64,000 nt of DNA from Pseudomonas serbica (GCF_028823535.1 NZ_JAQIYM010000013.1:1-64000), one strand, 5' to 3'; counted from the first letter of the stretch, positions 33,657 through 43,004 are shown. Made by a program: numbers and translations. Notes: generated from the letters alone by a model not told the origin.

Positions 33657-33821
33657 TGATGAGGCCCCCACATAAGTATTTTCATACTATATCGCCTGAT
33701 CATATTAATGAGGTCTTGATAGATTGGCTCGCTTCAGATGCCACTGCCCCTTGGGTGGGTATCGACAAATTTATTGTCGTGCCACCCAGGACCTTTCAGA
33801 CTCAAACGCCGACAAGGTGGG

Positions 33822-35276
33822 TCAATATCTCCAGAAAACCGGCGTGACAAGTACCAACACCGTCAGGATTTCCAGCCTTCCCAGTAGCATTCCAACGGTC
33901 AGTAGCCATTTGGCGGCATCCGGTAATGATGAGAAATTACCTGCCGGCCCAATGATCGTGCCAAGCCCAGGCCCGACGTTACACACCGCAGTGGCGGCGC
34001 CGCTCAATGCCGTTGTCCAATCAAGTCCAATGAGCGCCAGGCCCAAGGCGATGGCGGCGATAGTGATGGTGAAGAAAAACGAGAAGGTCAAAAGCGAACG
34101 CAGGATTTCCTCGTCGATGGGATGACCGTTGTATTTCTTCTGGATCACGGCTCGAGGATGGATCAACTGCTTCAAACTACTGACCAGCAGGGCGCCAGCC
34201 ACCTGAAAACGGAAGATCTTGAGACCGCCTGCCGTTGAGCCTGAACATCCACCGACAAAGGTCAGATAGAAAAACAGCAAGACCGCGAAGCTGCCCCATA
34301 ACGTGTAGTCGCCCACCGCAATGCCGGTGGTCGTGACGACCGAGGTCACATTGACTGCCACGATACGAAACGCATCCCACCATCCGTAATCGCTGTGAAA
34401 ACAAAGCCAGGTGCCCACAGCCAGCGATGTGACGAGCAAGAACCCAATGAACCCGCGTACCTGGTGATCCTTGATCAGGGCACGGCGATTGCCCCGCAAT
34501 GTCGCAACGTACAAGGTGAATGGCAGGCTGCCCAGAATCATGATCGCCACTGCCACCCAATGAATCGCTGGCTGCGTCCAGTGCCCAAGCGAGGCGTCCG
34601 ACGTGGAGAATCCTCCGGTGGAGATCAACGACATGGCGTGGTTGACCGCTTCAAATGGCGTCATTCCAGCGAGCCAAAGCGCCACAGCGCCGATGCCGGT
34701 AAGGCCCAGGTAGAGCAGAAGAATGTACTTGGCGGCGACATGGGAACGCGGTGTCACTTTCTCCGACCAATCCGAGGACTCTGTCTGGAACAGGCGCATG
34801 CCGCCTACTCGCAACAGTGGAAGGATCGCCACCGCCATGCCGATAAAACCGATGCCTCCCAACCAATGCAGCATGGAGCGCCATATCAGCAAGCCGGGAG
34901 ACGAGGTATCAAGACCTGTGAGTACGGTCGAGCCAGTGGTCGTGATGCCCGACATCGTTTCAAAGAATGCGTCGGTGTAGCTGATATCGCTGATGAACAC
35001 CATCGGCAATGCTGCGAAGGTGCACACAACTACCCAGCTTGCCGTCGTCAGCAGGTACATATCCCTGGGACGAAGCTGGCCAGTCTCCGGACGCCCCCGC
35101 ACGATCAACAGGAGGCCACAGACGAAAGTAATCAAACTCGACCAGAGAAATGCCGACAGATCGTCACTACGCTCATAGGCCACCAGTGTGATCATGGGAA
35201 AAGCCATGCTGACGGCCAGCGTGATCAGGAAAATGCCCAGGATGAAGCCGATAAGCCGAATTGCTGCGAGGGACAT
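33822..35276 (-). CDS. trkH: TrkH/TrkG family K+ uptake subunit
   Basis: Inner-membrane pore subunit of the Trk potassium system; 484 aa, the usual length. Four pore loops can be seen: SGITTTGSTVLTG, SLISTGGFSTSDAS, NVTSVVTTTGIAVGDY and AVCNVGPGLGTI, each near the K+ filter position. I chose ATG 35276 (MSLAAIRLIGFILGIFLITL), which matches the TrkH N terminus; the frame continues upstream to 35363 but adds a basic leader. No trkA lies nearby. A K+ channel and an antiporter are encoded near the start of the window, but they are too far for an operon. Confidence 0.92.
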   Translation of the reverse strand: MSLAAIRLIGFILGIFLITLAVSMAFPMITLVAYERSDDLSAFLWSSLITFVCGLLLIVRGRPETGQLRPRDMYLLTTASWVVVCTFAALPMVFISDISYTDAFFETMSGITTTGSTVLTGLDTSSPGLLIWRSMLHWLGGIGFIGMAVAILPLLRVGGMRLFQTESSDWSEKVTPRSHVAAKYILLLYLGLTGIGAVALWLAGMTPFEAVNHAMSLISTGGFSTSDASLGHWTQPAIHWVAVAIMILGSLPFTLYVATLRGNRRALIKDHQVRGFIGFLLVTSLAVGTWLCFHSDYGWWDAFRIVAVNVTSVVTTTGIAVGDYTLWGSFAVLLFFYLTFVGGCSGSTAGGLKIFRFQVAGALLVSSLKQLIHPRAVIQKKYNGHPIDEEILRSLLTFSFFFTITIAAIALGLALIGLDWTTALSGAATAVCNVGPGLGTIIGPAGNFSSLPDAAKWLLTVGMLLGRLEILTVLVLVTPVFWRY

Positions 35277-35417
35277 GACAGTAGCGTTCCAGATTTGCAC
35301 CGCGCAGTATCGGATGCCCAACCTGAAAGCCGCGTAAATTTTGCGTAAAACTTCTGCAAACAACCAGCCGGGCTGCGTGCGTCAAAGGGCAACTTGGGGT
35401 CGCAATGACGCACTCCG

Positions 35418-36155
35418 TCAGAATGGGCTCGCGGTGGGCCGAACGATCAGCTCGCTTACATCCACATCGGCAGGTTGTTCAACGGCATAGGCGATTGCCC
35501 TTGCTATGGCGTCGGCCGAGATCGCGATCTTGCGAAACTCTTTCATCTCGGCGCGCCCCCCCTCATCAGAGATACTCTCGGCCAGCTCGGACTCCGTAAC
35601 GCCTGGAGCGATCACGGTAACCCGAATATCGCCTCCAACCTCTTGCCGAAGACCTTCTGAAATGGCCCGGACGGCGTACTTGGTGGCGCAGTAAACGGCT
35701 GCAGTCGGACTCACTGCATAGGCACCAATAGAGGCAATATTGATGATCTGCCCGGCCCGTTGACGCTGCATCAGCGGCAGCGTGGCAGCGATACCGTGCA
35801 GAACGCCGCGAATGTTCACGTCAATCATGCGGTCCCATTCGTCCACCTTGAGTGCCTCGAGTTTGGATAGAGGCATCACACCAGCGTTATTCACCAGCAC
35901 ATCGACCCGATCGAAGCGGGTAACGGCGAAATCGATGAAGTCCTGGACATCCTTTCTGTCCGTGACGTCCAGAACCCGGAATTCAGCCCTGCCACCGGCG
36001 GCGTTGATATCGCCAGCAAGCCTTTCAAGCCGGTCGGTACGACGAGCGCCGAGCACGACTTTCGCCCCTTGGCTAGCCAGCAGTCGCGCGGTAGCCTCAC
36101 CGATACCGCTGCTGGCGCCGGTGATTGCGATGACTTTGTCCTTGATGTTCAACAT
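35418..36155 (-). CDS. SDR family oxidoreductase
   Basis: NAD(P)-dependent short-chain dehydrogenase of 245 aa. TGASSGIGEATARLL (residues about 11-25) binds the cofactor, and LGARRTDR after strand 2 favours NADP. NNAGVMPLS, the Ser of NIASIGAYA and YCATKYAVRA (Tyr/Lys) complete the active site. ATG 36155 follows GAGGAAA on this strand; an in-frame start at 36197 has no site. The group is close to clavaldehyde/serine dehydrogenase-like SDRs found beside LysR genes. Substrate unknown. Confidence 0.9.
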   Translation of the reverse strand: MLNIKDKVIAITGASSGIGEATARLLASQGAKVVLGARRTDRLERLAGDINAAGGRAEFRVLDVTDRKDVQDFIDFAVTRFDRVDVLVNNAGVMPLSKLEALKVDEWDRMIDVNIRGVLHGIAATLPLMQRQRAGQIINIASIGAYAVSPTAAVYCATKYAVRAISEGLRQEVGGDIRVTVIAPGVTESELAESISDEGGRAEMKEFRKIAISADAIARAIAYAVEQPADVDVSELIVRPTASPF

Positions 36156-36285
36156 GATCGGTTTCCTCTTCTGTTTGCCCGGGAAGCGGGCCTGCAAACA
36201 AGGTTAGGGACGGACAACAAGTTGCCGTTAGTCGAATACTGCTTAACCTTTGCCCAATTCTGCAGCGAGGCCTTTGCACCAGGGC

Positions 36286-36855
36286 TTATCTCACCCGTTC
36301 ATAGGGCATCTGTTCACGCGCAGCCTTCAGGGCTCTCGCCCACCAGTTCAGCTGGACCAGCATTCGAGCCATTGGAAGCCTGGCCTGATCAGGCTGACGT
36401 ATTGCCCCTGCCCCATCGATCAGTGCCCAAGGATCAGGGAAAGACACGAAGTTGCAGATGGGTACCGCGTGCTGTCCGGCCAGTACCTGGCGCAGCTGAC
36501 TGATCGCGCACAGTCCGCCCGACGCGCCGCCGTAGCCGATGAATGCAACCGGCCTTGCTTGCCAGCGAAGCGAAACCTGGTCAATGAAAGCTTTCAGCTC
36601 GCAGTGATAAACATTGCTCTGTTCAGATGTAATGATCAGGAATGCATCAGCTTCGGCCAAATGGCGAAGGCTTTCCTGTCGTTGTATAACCGCCGCATTG
36701 CCAGGCCTGACCAGGAGGCTGGCGGGTTCTACTAACCAAGGCTCGAACTCGGCTCGTTGCGCTAAAACATCCGTCACCCATTTCATCAGCACAGGCCGGA
36801 ATCCTTCTACATCCTCACCACTGTGAATCAGGACCAGTTTCATCACGCTGTTCAT
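36286..36855 (-). CDS. NADPH-dependent FMN reductase-like flavoprotein
   Basis: Flavodoxin-fold protein of 189 aa. LIITSEQSNVYHCELKAFID (residues about 73-92) matches the T-P-E-Y-N FMN-binding loop with some substitutions, and FIGYGGASGGLCAISQLR is the second FMN loop. Probable role: NAD(P)H-dependent reduction of quinones, azo compounds or free FMN. ATG 36855 is preferred, with GGAGGATGAG upstream; an internal ATG at 36843 is possible. It is divergent from a LysR gene 145 bases away, which probably controls it. Confidence 0.85.
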   Translation of the reverse strand: MNSVMKLVLIHSGEDVEGFRPVLMKWVTDVLAQRAEFEPWLVEPASLLVRPGNAAVIQRQESLRHLAEADAFLIITSEQSNVYHCELKAFIDQVSLRWQARPVAFIGYGGASGGLCAISQLRQVLAGQHAVPICNFVSFPDPWALIDGAGAIRQPDQARLPMARMLVQLNWWARALKAAREQMPYERVR

Positions 36856-37000
36856 CTCATCCTCCAGACTTGGCATCCAAGTGGTGGCACGTCATTTGCT
36901 GAAATTCACCTGCACCGTTCAGCCTCTGGATTAGAGTACGAGTGGGCAACGCGGCTGATATAGCCGGGTCTGGGGCATACAACTTGTGATCTGAATTCAT

Positions 37001-37909
37001 ATGAGACGACTGGACATAAACTGCTTCGCCGAAATGAACGTGTTCGTCAGGGTCGTTGAAGACGGCGGCTACACGGCTGCCGCCAAGAACTGTGCGATGA
37101 CCCCATCAGCGGTCAGCAAGCTAGTCACAAGACTGGAAAACCGCCTGGGTACGCGTTTACTCAATCGCTCGACAAGGCGACAGTTGCTCACGCCTGAAGG
37201 GGCAGCATTCTATGAGCGCAGCCTGACTATCCTGGCGGCGCTCGATGAGGCTGAGCTGGAAGCGGCAGCCAGCTCCACCCCCCAGGGAACAGTGCGGGTC
37301 AACTGCAACGTCGACATCGGGCGTTTGTACCTGCTACCGCTATTGACGACGTTCCTGCAACACCACCCTGGCGTATCGGTGGAGGTTTTCCTCAGTGACG
37401 AAGTCGTCGACCTGATCAGCGCACGAGCTGACGTAGCCATCCGCAGCGGCCCACTCAAAAGCTCCAATCTCGTGGCCAGGCGCTTGGGCGAGACAAGAGG
37501 CCTTATCGTGGCGTCACCGGCCTACCTTGAGGCACACGGCACACCAAAAATTCCAGCCGATCTTGCAGACCACAACTGCCTGGGGTTCACCTTCGGCCAA
37601 CCGATGATGGAGTGGAACTTCCTGAGCGAGGATGGCCAACTGACCCCGGTATCCGTTACCGGTAACGCACGGGTCAGTGACGGCAACGGAGTACGAGAAC
37701 TTGCAATCCTCGGGCTTGGCCTCGCGCGCGTCGGATTTTGTCAGGTTGAGCAAGATCTGGCGCAAGGCCGTCTGCTTCCGGTTCTAGAAGATTTCATGCC
37801 TGTCGCGAAGACTGAAGTGCATGCGGTCTACGTAGGGCAAGGAGGAAAATTGCCCACGCGTGTCAGAGCCTTCATGGATTACCTGGCGGCAAACCTCAAG
37901 ATCCACTAA
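37001..37909 (+). CDS. LysR family transcriptional regulator
   Basis: A 302 aa regulator. The winged helix-turn-helix (MNVFVRVVEDGGYTAAAKNC, MTPSAVSKLVTRLENRLGTR) occupies residues about 12-60. The effector domain (about 93-300) includes VEVFLSDEVVDLISARADVA and the usual G-L-G-L-A-R hinge. This subgroup normally regulates a divergent oxidoreductase, here the flavin reductase on the other strand. It is intact, in contrast to the LysR remnant at 33 kb. Confidence 0.92.
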   Translation: MRRLDINCFAEMNVFVRVVEDGGYTAAAKNCAMTPSAVSKLVTRLENRLGTRLLNRSTRRQLLTPEGAAFYERSLTILAALDEAELEAAASSTPQGTVRVNCNVDIGRLYLLPLLTTFLQHHPGVSVEVFLSDEVVDLISARADVAIRSGPLKSSNLVARRLGETRGLIVASPAYLEAHGTPKIPADLADHNCLGFTFGQPMMEWNFLSEDGQLTPVSVTGNARVSDGNGVRELAILGLGLARVGFCQVEQDLAQGRLLPVLEDFMPVAKTEVHAVYVGQGGKLPTRVRAFMDYLAANLKIH

Positions 37910-38002
37910 TTGCACAGGGTTGGTAACGCGCCGCCACTTGCGTGTGCAGACGAAGTACTCGCGCCGGGTGCGCGCCTCAAGGCGCAGAACTTGCCGGAAC
38001 TG

Positions 38003-38947
38003 TCACGCTTGGCGGTAGGCGCTAGGCGTGACACCCACCTCGCGACGGAAAACCTGGGAGAAATGGCTGGGGCTGGAATAACCCACTTCCAAGCCAACAT
38101 CGATAATGCTGCGCTCGGTCTCAAGCAGTAGATGTCGGGCGCGACTCATGCGCAGGCGGATGAAATACTGCGATGGCGCCAGCCCCGTTGCACGCTTGAA
38201 CATCCGGCTGAAGTGATACTCGCTCAAATCGGCGACATGAGCCAAATGCGCAAGGCGGAACTCATCGGCCAGGTGTTCATTCATCGCATCGATGACGCGT
38301 CGCAGCTTGTACGCTTGTAGTGCGTTGCTGCGACGGGTAGTGCTTTGTGGATCGAGATAACGGCGTATCAGGTGGACGGTCAACGCCTGGGCCAGGCTGT
38401 GTACGAACAACAGGCTGGGCTTACGCTCCTCGATCAACTCGAAGCGCAACTGATTGAGCATGAAATTCACCCGCTCATCCTGGGCCCCGGAGATATCGAG
38501 GAAGGTCACCGGAGCGGTGTGCTCGCCCAGTAGATCACGGGCAGCCCGGTCGATCAGTGGAAGGCCGAGATACAGATGCATCACTTCGAAGGTGTCGCAC
38601 CCGATTGTCTGCCAGCGCATCTCGTAGGGCTTGCTTGTGTTGGTGAGAAAGAAGTCGCCAGCCTGCACCTTGACGGCTTGCCATGCCCCACCGAGGGAGC
38701 GCTCCTCGACCCTGGCCGTGCCTGCCAGGACCAATACCAGCAGAGGCTCCACCACGGCAGGTACCAGTATCGGCTCGGCGCTGCTGTGATGGCTGAACAA
38801 CTGCACCATCACATCCTGCAGCTGCGGGAGCAGCGGCAATGCCTGTGCAGATCCCGGCAGGTGATGCGGCATCGATTCAGCCGTGATGAGCCGAGCATCG
38901 CTCGGTGTCAGGTCTTCAAATTCAGGCTGGTGCACAAGAGGCTCCAT
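38003..38947 (-). CDS. AraC family regulator with cupin-type sensor domain
   Basis: A 314 aa regulator. The N-terminal part (residues about 10-190) is a cupin_6-like ligand domain (EPILVPAVVEPLLVLVLAGT). The C-terminal AraC helix-turn-helix pair is standard: LRRVIDAMNEHLADEFRLAH, then LSEYHFSRMFKRATGLAPSQ and the final VGYSSPSHFSQVFRREVG. ATG 38947 is chosen because GAGGGC precedes it and the protein begins with the family sequence; the open frame continues upstream without homology. It is divergent from an SDR gene and likely activates it. Confidence 0.9.
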   Translation of the reverse strand: MEPLVHQPEFEDLTPSDARLITAESMPHHLPGSAQALPLLPQLQDVMVQLFSHHSSAEPILVPAVVEPLLVLVLAGTARVEERSLGGAWQAVKVQAGDFFLTNTSKPYEMRWQTIGCDTFEVMHLYLGLPLIDRAARDLLGEHTAPVTFLDISGAQDERVNFMLNQLRFELIEERKPSLLFVHSLAQALTVHLIRRYLDPQSTTRRSNALQAYKLRRVIDAMNEHLADEFRLAHLAHVADLSEYHFSRMFKRATGLAPSQYFIRLRMSRARHLLLETERSIIDVGLEVGYSSPSHFSQVFRREVGVTPSAYRQA

Positions 38948-39224
38948 CGAAAAGCCCTCGGATGGGGGTTGGCGTCGATAGGGTAACGTGGCATCGGCAT
39001 ACTTGAACAAGGCCGTTTTCAACGCTGACCCGTGCGACAGCAAACGAAATTTGCACAGGCTTCCCTCAGTCATTTTAACGTTGGCGCAAAACTCCGACAG
39101 CTTCGGCAAGCCTGCGAAAGCCCCCTCCTCCCCTTTGCGAGACAGTGAACCCGTCGATAACGACAGCGCCTCACGGGCGCTGAGCCGCCGAATACTTCGT
39201 CGGCTTGCAAGGCAGGAGAGCACC

Positions 39225-39989
39225 ATGACTGAGATCAATCACAGCATTCCCAACGAAGTAGAAGGCAAAGTCGCGCTGGTCACAGGTGCCGCCAGTGGCA
39301 TCGGCAAGGCTATCGCACTGTTACTTCACGCGCGTGGCGCCAAGGTCATTGCGGAAGATCGCCATTGCGCCGTCGAAGAACTCGCCCGCCCCGGGTTAGT
39401 GCCACTGGTGGCCGACATCACCGAAGACGGCGCCGCCGAGCGCGCGGTCGGTTTGGCCGTCGAGACGTTCGGTCGACTGGACATTCTGGTGAACAACGCC
39501 GGGATCATCATCAACAAGTTGGTCATCGACATGACCCGCGAAGACTGGGAGCGCATCCAGGCGGTCAACGCCACCGCAGCCTTCCTGCACTGCCGCGAAG
39601 CGGTCAAGGCGATGATGCCCAACAAATCGGGAGCCATTGTCAACATCGCCTCTTACGCATCCTATTTCGCCTTTCCAACCATTGCCGCTTATACCGCTTC
39701 CAAAGGCGCATTGGCCCAGTTGACCCGCACGCTGGCCCTCGAGGCGATCGAGCATGGCATTCGCGTCAATGCCATCGGCGTCGGCGACGTGGTGACCAAC
39801 ATCCTCAACGACGTGGTAGACGACGGCCCTGGCTTTTTGGCCCGACACGGCGAAGCCGCTCCCATTGGTCGTGCCGCGCAGCCTGAGGAAATCGCTGAAG
39901 TTGTGGCATTTCTCGCGTCGGACCGCGCGAGCTTCGTCGTCGGCTCCGTGGTCATGGCCGACGGCGGCATGACCGTCACCGCCGGTTGA
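39225..39989 (+). CDS. SDR family oxidoreductase (FabG-like)
   Basis: A 254 aa short-chain dehydrogenase. TGAASGIGKAIALLL (residues about 20-34), NNAGIIINKL, the Ser of NIASYASYF and YTASKGALAQ are all in place. It ends with GSVVMADGGMTVTAG as in 3-oxoacyl-ACP-reductase-like and sugar or aryl alcohol dehydrogenases. GGAGAG precedes ATG 39225. It lies 277 bases from the divergent AraC gene and is followed by a good terminator, so it is probably a single-gene target of that regulator. Confidence 0.9.
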   Translation: MTEINHSIPNEVEGKVALVTGAASGIGKAIALLLHARGAKVIAEDRHCAVEELARPGLVPLVADITEDGAAERAVGLAVETFGRLDILVNNAGIIINKLVIDMTREDWERIQAVNATAAFLHCREAVKAMMPNKSGAIVNIASYASYFAFPTIAAYTASKGALAQLTRTLALEAIEHGIRVNAIGVGDVVTNILNDVVDDGPGFLARHGEAAPIGRAAQPEEIAEVVAFLASDRASFVVGSVVMADGGMTVTAG

Positions 39990-40011
39990 TCAGGATTGCC
40001 TGAAAACGATC

Positions 40012-40032
40012 AGGGCGCCTGTACGGCGCCCT
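40012..40032 (+). terminator. Terminator after the AraC-linked SDR
   Basis: Perfect 8-bp arms AGGGCGCC (40012-40019) and GGCGCCCT (40025-40032), a 5-base loop, then TCTTGTC. It starts 23 bases after the stop codon. Confidence 0.75.
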
Positions 40033-40206
40033 TCTTGTCATACCCAAGAGCAGGGCCAGCTGCTATTTAAACAGTCGCCCCCTAGAACTTTTCCCTGTTT
40101 ATCGGTCTATGTGGATAGGCACATTTGCTCAGCAAGCGCGAACCCGCAGGCTTGCGGTTACCAGATGGCCACACGTCCAATTGCCAAACAGAGGTTGTCT
40201 TAGCTC

Positions 40207-40605
40207 ATGAAATTCCATGACCCACGGGTGGTGCTTTTCGGCCTGTTCGCGCTCGCGGCAGTGGGCTCGGCATCAGCAACACAGATGAAGGCCTCAACCC
40301 CTGTTTTCGCCCCTGAAGTCACCGCCGTTGAGGCGCCTGTCCAGGCCGCCGGCAACCCTTGGCCGACCTTGGCCAGTGTGGCCGACAAGCAACCAGGGCC
40401 GTTGCTTGCCCACGACGACCGTTACTGGCACGACGGCCGTTGGCACAATCGCAGGGACGATTGGCGCCGGGACGAATGGCGCAGGAATCAGTGGCGTAGA
40501 GAGCAAGCCCGCCGGGAAGCTGAGCGCCATCGTGATTGGGATCGCCACCAGGATCGAGCCATGCGGCACCGCTACGAGGACGATCGCCGCTACTACCGTC
40601 GCTAG
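40207..40605 (+). CDS. Exported Arg/Trp-rich hypothetical protein
   Basis: A 132 aa protein. The signal peptide (MKFHDPRVVLFGLFALAAVG then SASA) is followed by an unstructured segment and a C-terminal half dense in Arg, Trp, His and Asp. A short motif is repeated there: DDWRRDEWRRNQWRREQARR, roughly every six residues. The tail ends RRYYRR. I do not know a function; charge suggests binding to envelope polyanions. No convincing ribosome site precedes the ATG except a distant AGAGG, so the start is less certain. Confidence 0.6.
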   Translation: MKFHDPRVVLFGLFALAAVGSASATQMKASTPVFAPEVTAVEAPVQAAGNPWPTLASVADKQPGPLLAHDDRYWHDGRWHNRRDDWRRDEWRRNQWRREQARREAERHRDWDRHQDRAMRHRYEDDRRYYRR

Positions 40606-40638
40606 GGCGAAGGAGGTCACACTGACGGCTGTAGATGG

Positions 40639-40752
40639 TCACGCGCGCAGCGTTTCGACCATTCGCCTGACCTGACTCAACAGATGATCGTCATCCTCGG
40701 CGGTGGTCGCGAACGAGGTGACAAAGCGCACGATATCTGGCCCCCAGCGATC
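40639..40752 (-). pseudogene. C-terminal fragment of an L-threonine aldolase gene
   Basis: About 38 codons read HDRWGPDIVRFVTSFATTA then EDDDHLLSQVRRMVETLRA, the usual tail of low-specificity L-threonine aldolase. The remaining more than 300 residues are absent: upstream on this strand lies a terminator hairpin and the operator region instead. A remnant of a deleted gene, possibly lost when the catabolic island was inserted next to it. Confidence 0.6.
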
Positions 40753-40790
40753 ATGTAGACGCCGAACCCGGCCTACGCAGGGCTTCGAAA

Positions 40791-40821
40791 AAAAAACGGG
40801 CGCCTTACAGGGCCCGTTTTT
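40791..40821. terminator. Bidirectional-looking hairpin terminator
   Basis: AAAAAACGGGC (40791-40801) pairs with GCCCGTTTTT (40812-40821) over a 10-base loop. A-run on one side and T-run on the other allow termination in either direction. It separates the threonine aldolase remnant from the catabolic island promoters. Confidence 0.75.
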
Positions 40822-40835
40822 CCTTCCAGTCAATC

Positions 40836-40855
40836 TTGTTTCACACATAAAACAA
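40836..40855 (+). promoter_or_regulatory. Candidate IclR operator A
   Basis: TTGTTTCACACATAAAACAA, a 20-base imperfect palindrome. Its core GTTTCACACATAAAAC (40838-40853) matches GTWTCAYNYATRAAAC, shared with two further boxes before the catabolic operon. Confidence 0.65.
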
Positions 40856-40961
40856 ATTCGTCATTCCCCCACACTCAGCGTTACCTGAAAAAGCACCGCT
40901 GCGTCGCAAATTCCTGAACCTCGCACGGCTGATGTGCAATTTCGTGCCATACAAGAAACCA

Positions 40962-40979
40962 CGTTTCATATATGAAACG
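40962..40979 (+). promoter_or_regulatory. Candidate IclR operator B (perfect palindrome)
   Basis: CGTTTCATATATGAAACG is an 18-bp perfect palindrome whose core GTTTCATATATGAAAC (40963-40978) is the best copy of the motif. It lies about 140 bases before the ABC ATPase ATG in an AT-rich promoter-like region. Confidence 0.75.
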
Positions 40980-41080
40980 CCGATAAATTTCAATTTATTA
41001 CTTAACTCGTTAATTTAAAACGGTTTTTAAACAAAGTAACGCTACAGCCAATCTCTGGCATTGTTCATGCACTAAACGTC

Positions 41081-41096
41081 GTATCACCTATAAAAC
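41081..41096 (+). promoter_or_regulatory. Candidate IclR operator C
   Basis: GTATCACCTATAAAAC, third copy of GTWTCAYNYATRAAAC, 19 bases before the ABC ATPase ATG. The centre-to-centre distances A-B and B-C are about 125 and 118 bases, so looping between sites is possible. Confidence 0.65.
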
Positions 41097-41115
41097 AGAC
41101 CAGAGACCCTTCCCA

Positions 41116-41966
41116 ATGGCTGTGAAAGAGATGTACGCCGTCGCCCCGCAATGGAACAAACCCGCTCCCAAGGAAGACCTGGAGCCCACTGAGATTGAAT
41201 TCCGCAATGTCGGCAAATGTTTTCGGCCAAGGGCAAGCCCGAAGCTCCGTTTGCCATTCGCGGGGTCAACTTCAAGATTCGCCGTGGTGAAGTGGTGTCG
41301 ATCATCGGCCCTTCCGGTTGCGGCAAAAGCACCATCCTCAATATGGGTTCCGGACTCTACCGTCCCTCCGAAGGCGAAGTGTTCGTCGGCGGGGAAGCGG
41401 TCACCGGCCCGGTCCGCCAAGTCGCCTTCATGCTGCAAAAAGACCTGTTGATGCCGTGGCGCAGCATTCGCCGCAACGTTGAACTGGGCCTGGAGATTCA
41501 AGGTGTGGCGGCCGCCAAACGAAAGGCCGTGGCTGAAGACCTGATTGGTCGTTGCCACCTGCAAGGCTTCGCCGACCATTACCCGTTCCAGCTGTCGGGT
41601 GGTATGCGTCAGCGCGCGGCCTTGGCCCGCACCCTGGCCATCGACCCGCAAGTGCTGTTCCTCGACGAGCCGTTCTCGGCGCTGGATGCGCAGACCAAGA
41701 TGATCCTGCAACAGGACATGGCGCGCATGCTGTTCGACGAAAAGAAGACCGCACTGTTCATCACCCATGACCTGATCGAAGGCATCGCCATGTCCGACCG
41801 CTTGCTGGTCATGAGCGCCCGTCCCGGCACCATCATCGAAGAAATCAACATCGACCTGCCGTTTCGCGACAACCCGCTGGAGCGCCGCAAGCTGCCGGAG
41901 ATCGGCCCGCTGGTGGGTCGCCTGATGGAGTTGCTGCAAGTCAGCGAACACACCGAACTGCATTGA
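41116..41966 (+). CDS. ABC transporter ATPase (SsuB/TauB-like), apparently frameshifted near its start
   Basis: ATPase of an importer for a small anionic or aromatic substrate. From ATG 41116 the frame gives AVKEMYAVAPQWNKPAPKED and EIEFRNVGKCF. After TGTTTT (41218-41223) homology moves to another frame: FSAKGKPEAPFAIRGVNFKI, then GPSGCGKST (Walker A), LSGGMRQR (signature) and VLFLDEPFSALD (Walker B). Adding one T would restore a single 283 aa protein. As written, the first 34 residues, including the first beta strand, are split off; translation could restart at ATG 41217. This may be a real mutation in a T-run or a sequencing error. The binding protein and permease follow. Confidence 0.85.
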
Positions 41967-42002
41967 TCACGCCTGAAGGCCCGCAACCGATTAGGAGTAC
42001 GC

Positions 42003-43004
42003 ATGTTCAAGTCCCTGTTTCAACGCTTCAGCCAGGTCACCGCCATCGCGCTCGGCCTGGGCATGGCTTGCGCCGCCCAGGCGCAGTCGACCGACGTGAC
42101 TTACCTGTTGCCGGCGCCACCGAACCTGCCGGCATTCGCTCCGTGGATCATCGCGCAGCAGAAGGGCTACTACGCCGCACAAAACCTGAACATGACCTTC
42201 ATCGCCGCCAAGGGCGGCGTGGACGTGGCCAAACAGATCGGCGCCGGTAACGCCATGCTCGGCGGTGCCCTCGGCGATACCCCGATCGTGGTGCGCGCCA
42301 ATGGCATTCCGGTGCGTGCGGTGGCCGTGCTGGGCGCCGGCGGCGTGACCATGATTGCCACCAATGCGGCGCAAAACATCAATTCCATCAGCGATCTCAA
42401 GGGCAAGACCATGACGGTGATGTCCTACTCGGACACCACCTACTACGCCCTGCTCGCCTCCCTGCGCAAAGCCGGCCTGAGCAAGAACGACGTGAATATC
42501 CAGGCCGCCGGCCCGGCCGGTGTCTGGCAATTGTTCTCGGCCAATAAAGCCGAGGCGATGGCGGGTGTGCCGGATTGGGTGGTCAACGCCGAAGAAGCCG
42601 GGTTGAAGATCAGGCTGATACCGCAATCACAGATTTTCGAAAGCATGGCCCAGTCGATCCTTGCCTCCGACGATGCCATCAAGAATCACCCGGATATCGT
42701 TCGCGGCGCGGTCCAGGCCACGCTGCAGGGCATGCGCGACATCATTGCCGACCCACGCGCTGCCGCAGTGACCTTTGCCAAGGCGGTGCCCACCTATGCC
42801 GGCAAGGAAGATTCGCTGGAGAAGATCTTCAAGCTCTACGTCGAGCATGTGTATGCCAACCAGACCGTATTGGGCCGCGTCGATCCGGCGCGACTTGAAG
42901 CGGTCCGCCAGTTCTATGTCAGCGAAGGCATCGTCACCCAGGAGCCCAAGCTGGACGACCTGTACACCAACCAGTTCATCGACACCCAAACCGCCGCGCA
43001 ATGA
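42003..43004 (+). CDS. ABC transporter substrate-binding protein (NMT1/TauA-like)
   Basis: Periplasmic binding protein of 333 aa. The signal peptide ends near residue 28 (GMACAAQAQ). The mature chain has the NMT1/THI5-like pattern APWIIAQQKGYYAAQNLNMT, then GALGDTPIVVRANGIPVRAV and SDLKGKTMTVMSYSDTTYYA. Such proteins deliver taurine, alkylsulfonates, nitrate, pyrimidines or aromatic acids such as phthalate (OphFGH). The neighbouring Rieske oxygenase favours an aromatic ligand here. Lies 36 bases after the ATPase and 28 before the permease. Confidence 0.9.
   Translation: MFKSLFQRFSQVTAIALGLGMACAAQAQSTDVTYLLPAPPNLPAFAPWIIAQQKGYYAAQNLNMTFIAAKGGVDVAKQIGAGNAMLGGALGDTPIVVRANGIPVRAVAVLGAGGVTMIATNAAQNINSISDLKGKTMTVMSYSDTTYYALLASLRKAGLSKNDVNIQAAGPAGVWQLFSANKAEAMAGVPDWVVNAEEAGLKIRLIPQSQIFESMAQSILASDDAIKNHPDIVRGAVQATLQGMRDIIADPRAAAVTFAKAVPTYAGKEDSLEKIFKLYVEHVYANQTVLGRVDPARLEAVRQFYVSEGIVTQEPKLDDLYTNQFIDTQTAAQ

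Noticed and set aside
33822..35348. Plus-strand frames opposite trkH
   Set aside because: His/Gln-rich low-quality translations; TrkH pore motifs on the minus strand are decisive.
41116..41451. Separate small gene before the ABC ATPase
   Set aside because: Its first 34 codons continue the ATPase family N terminus; the rest is out-of-frame translation after a one-base loss.
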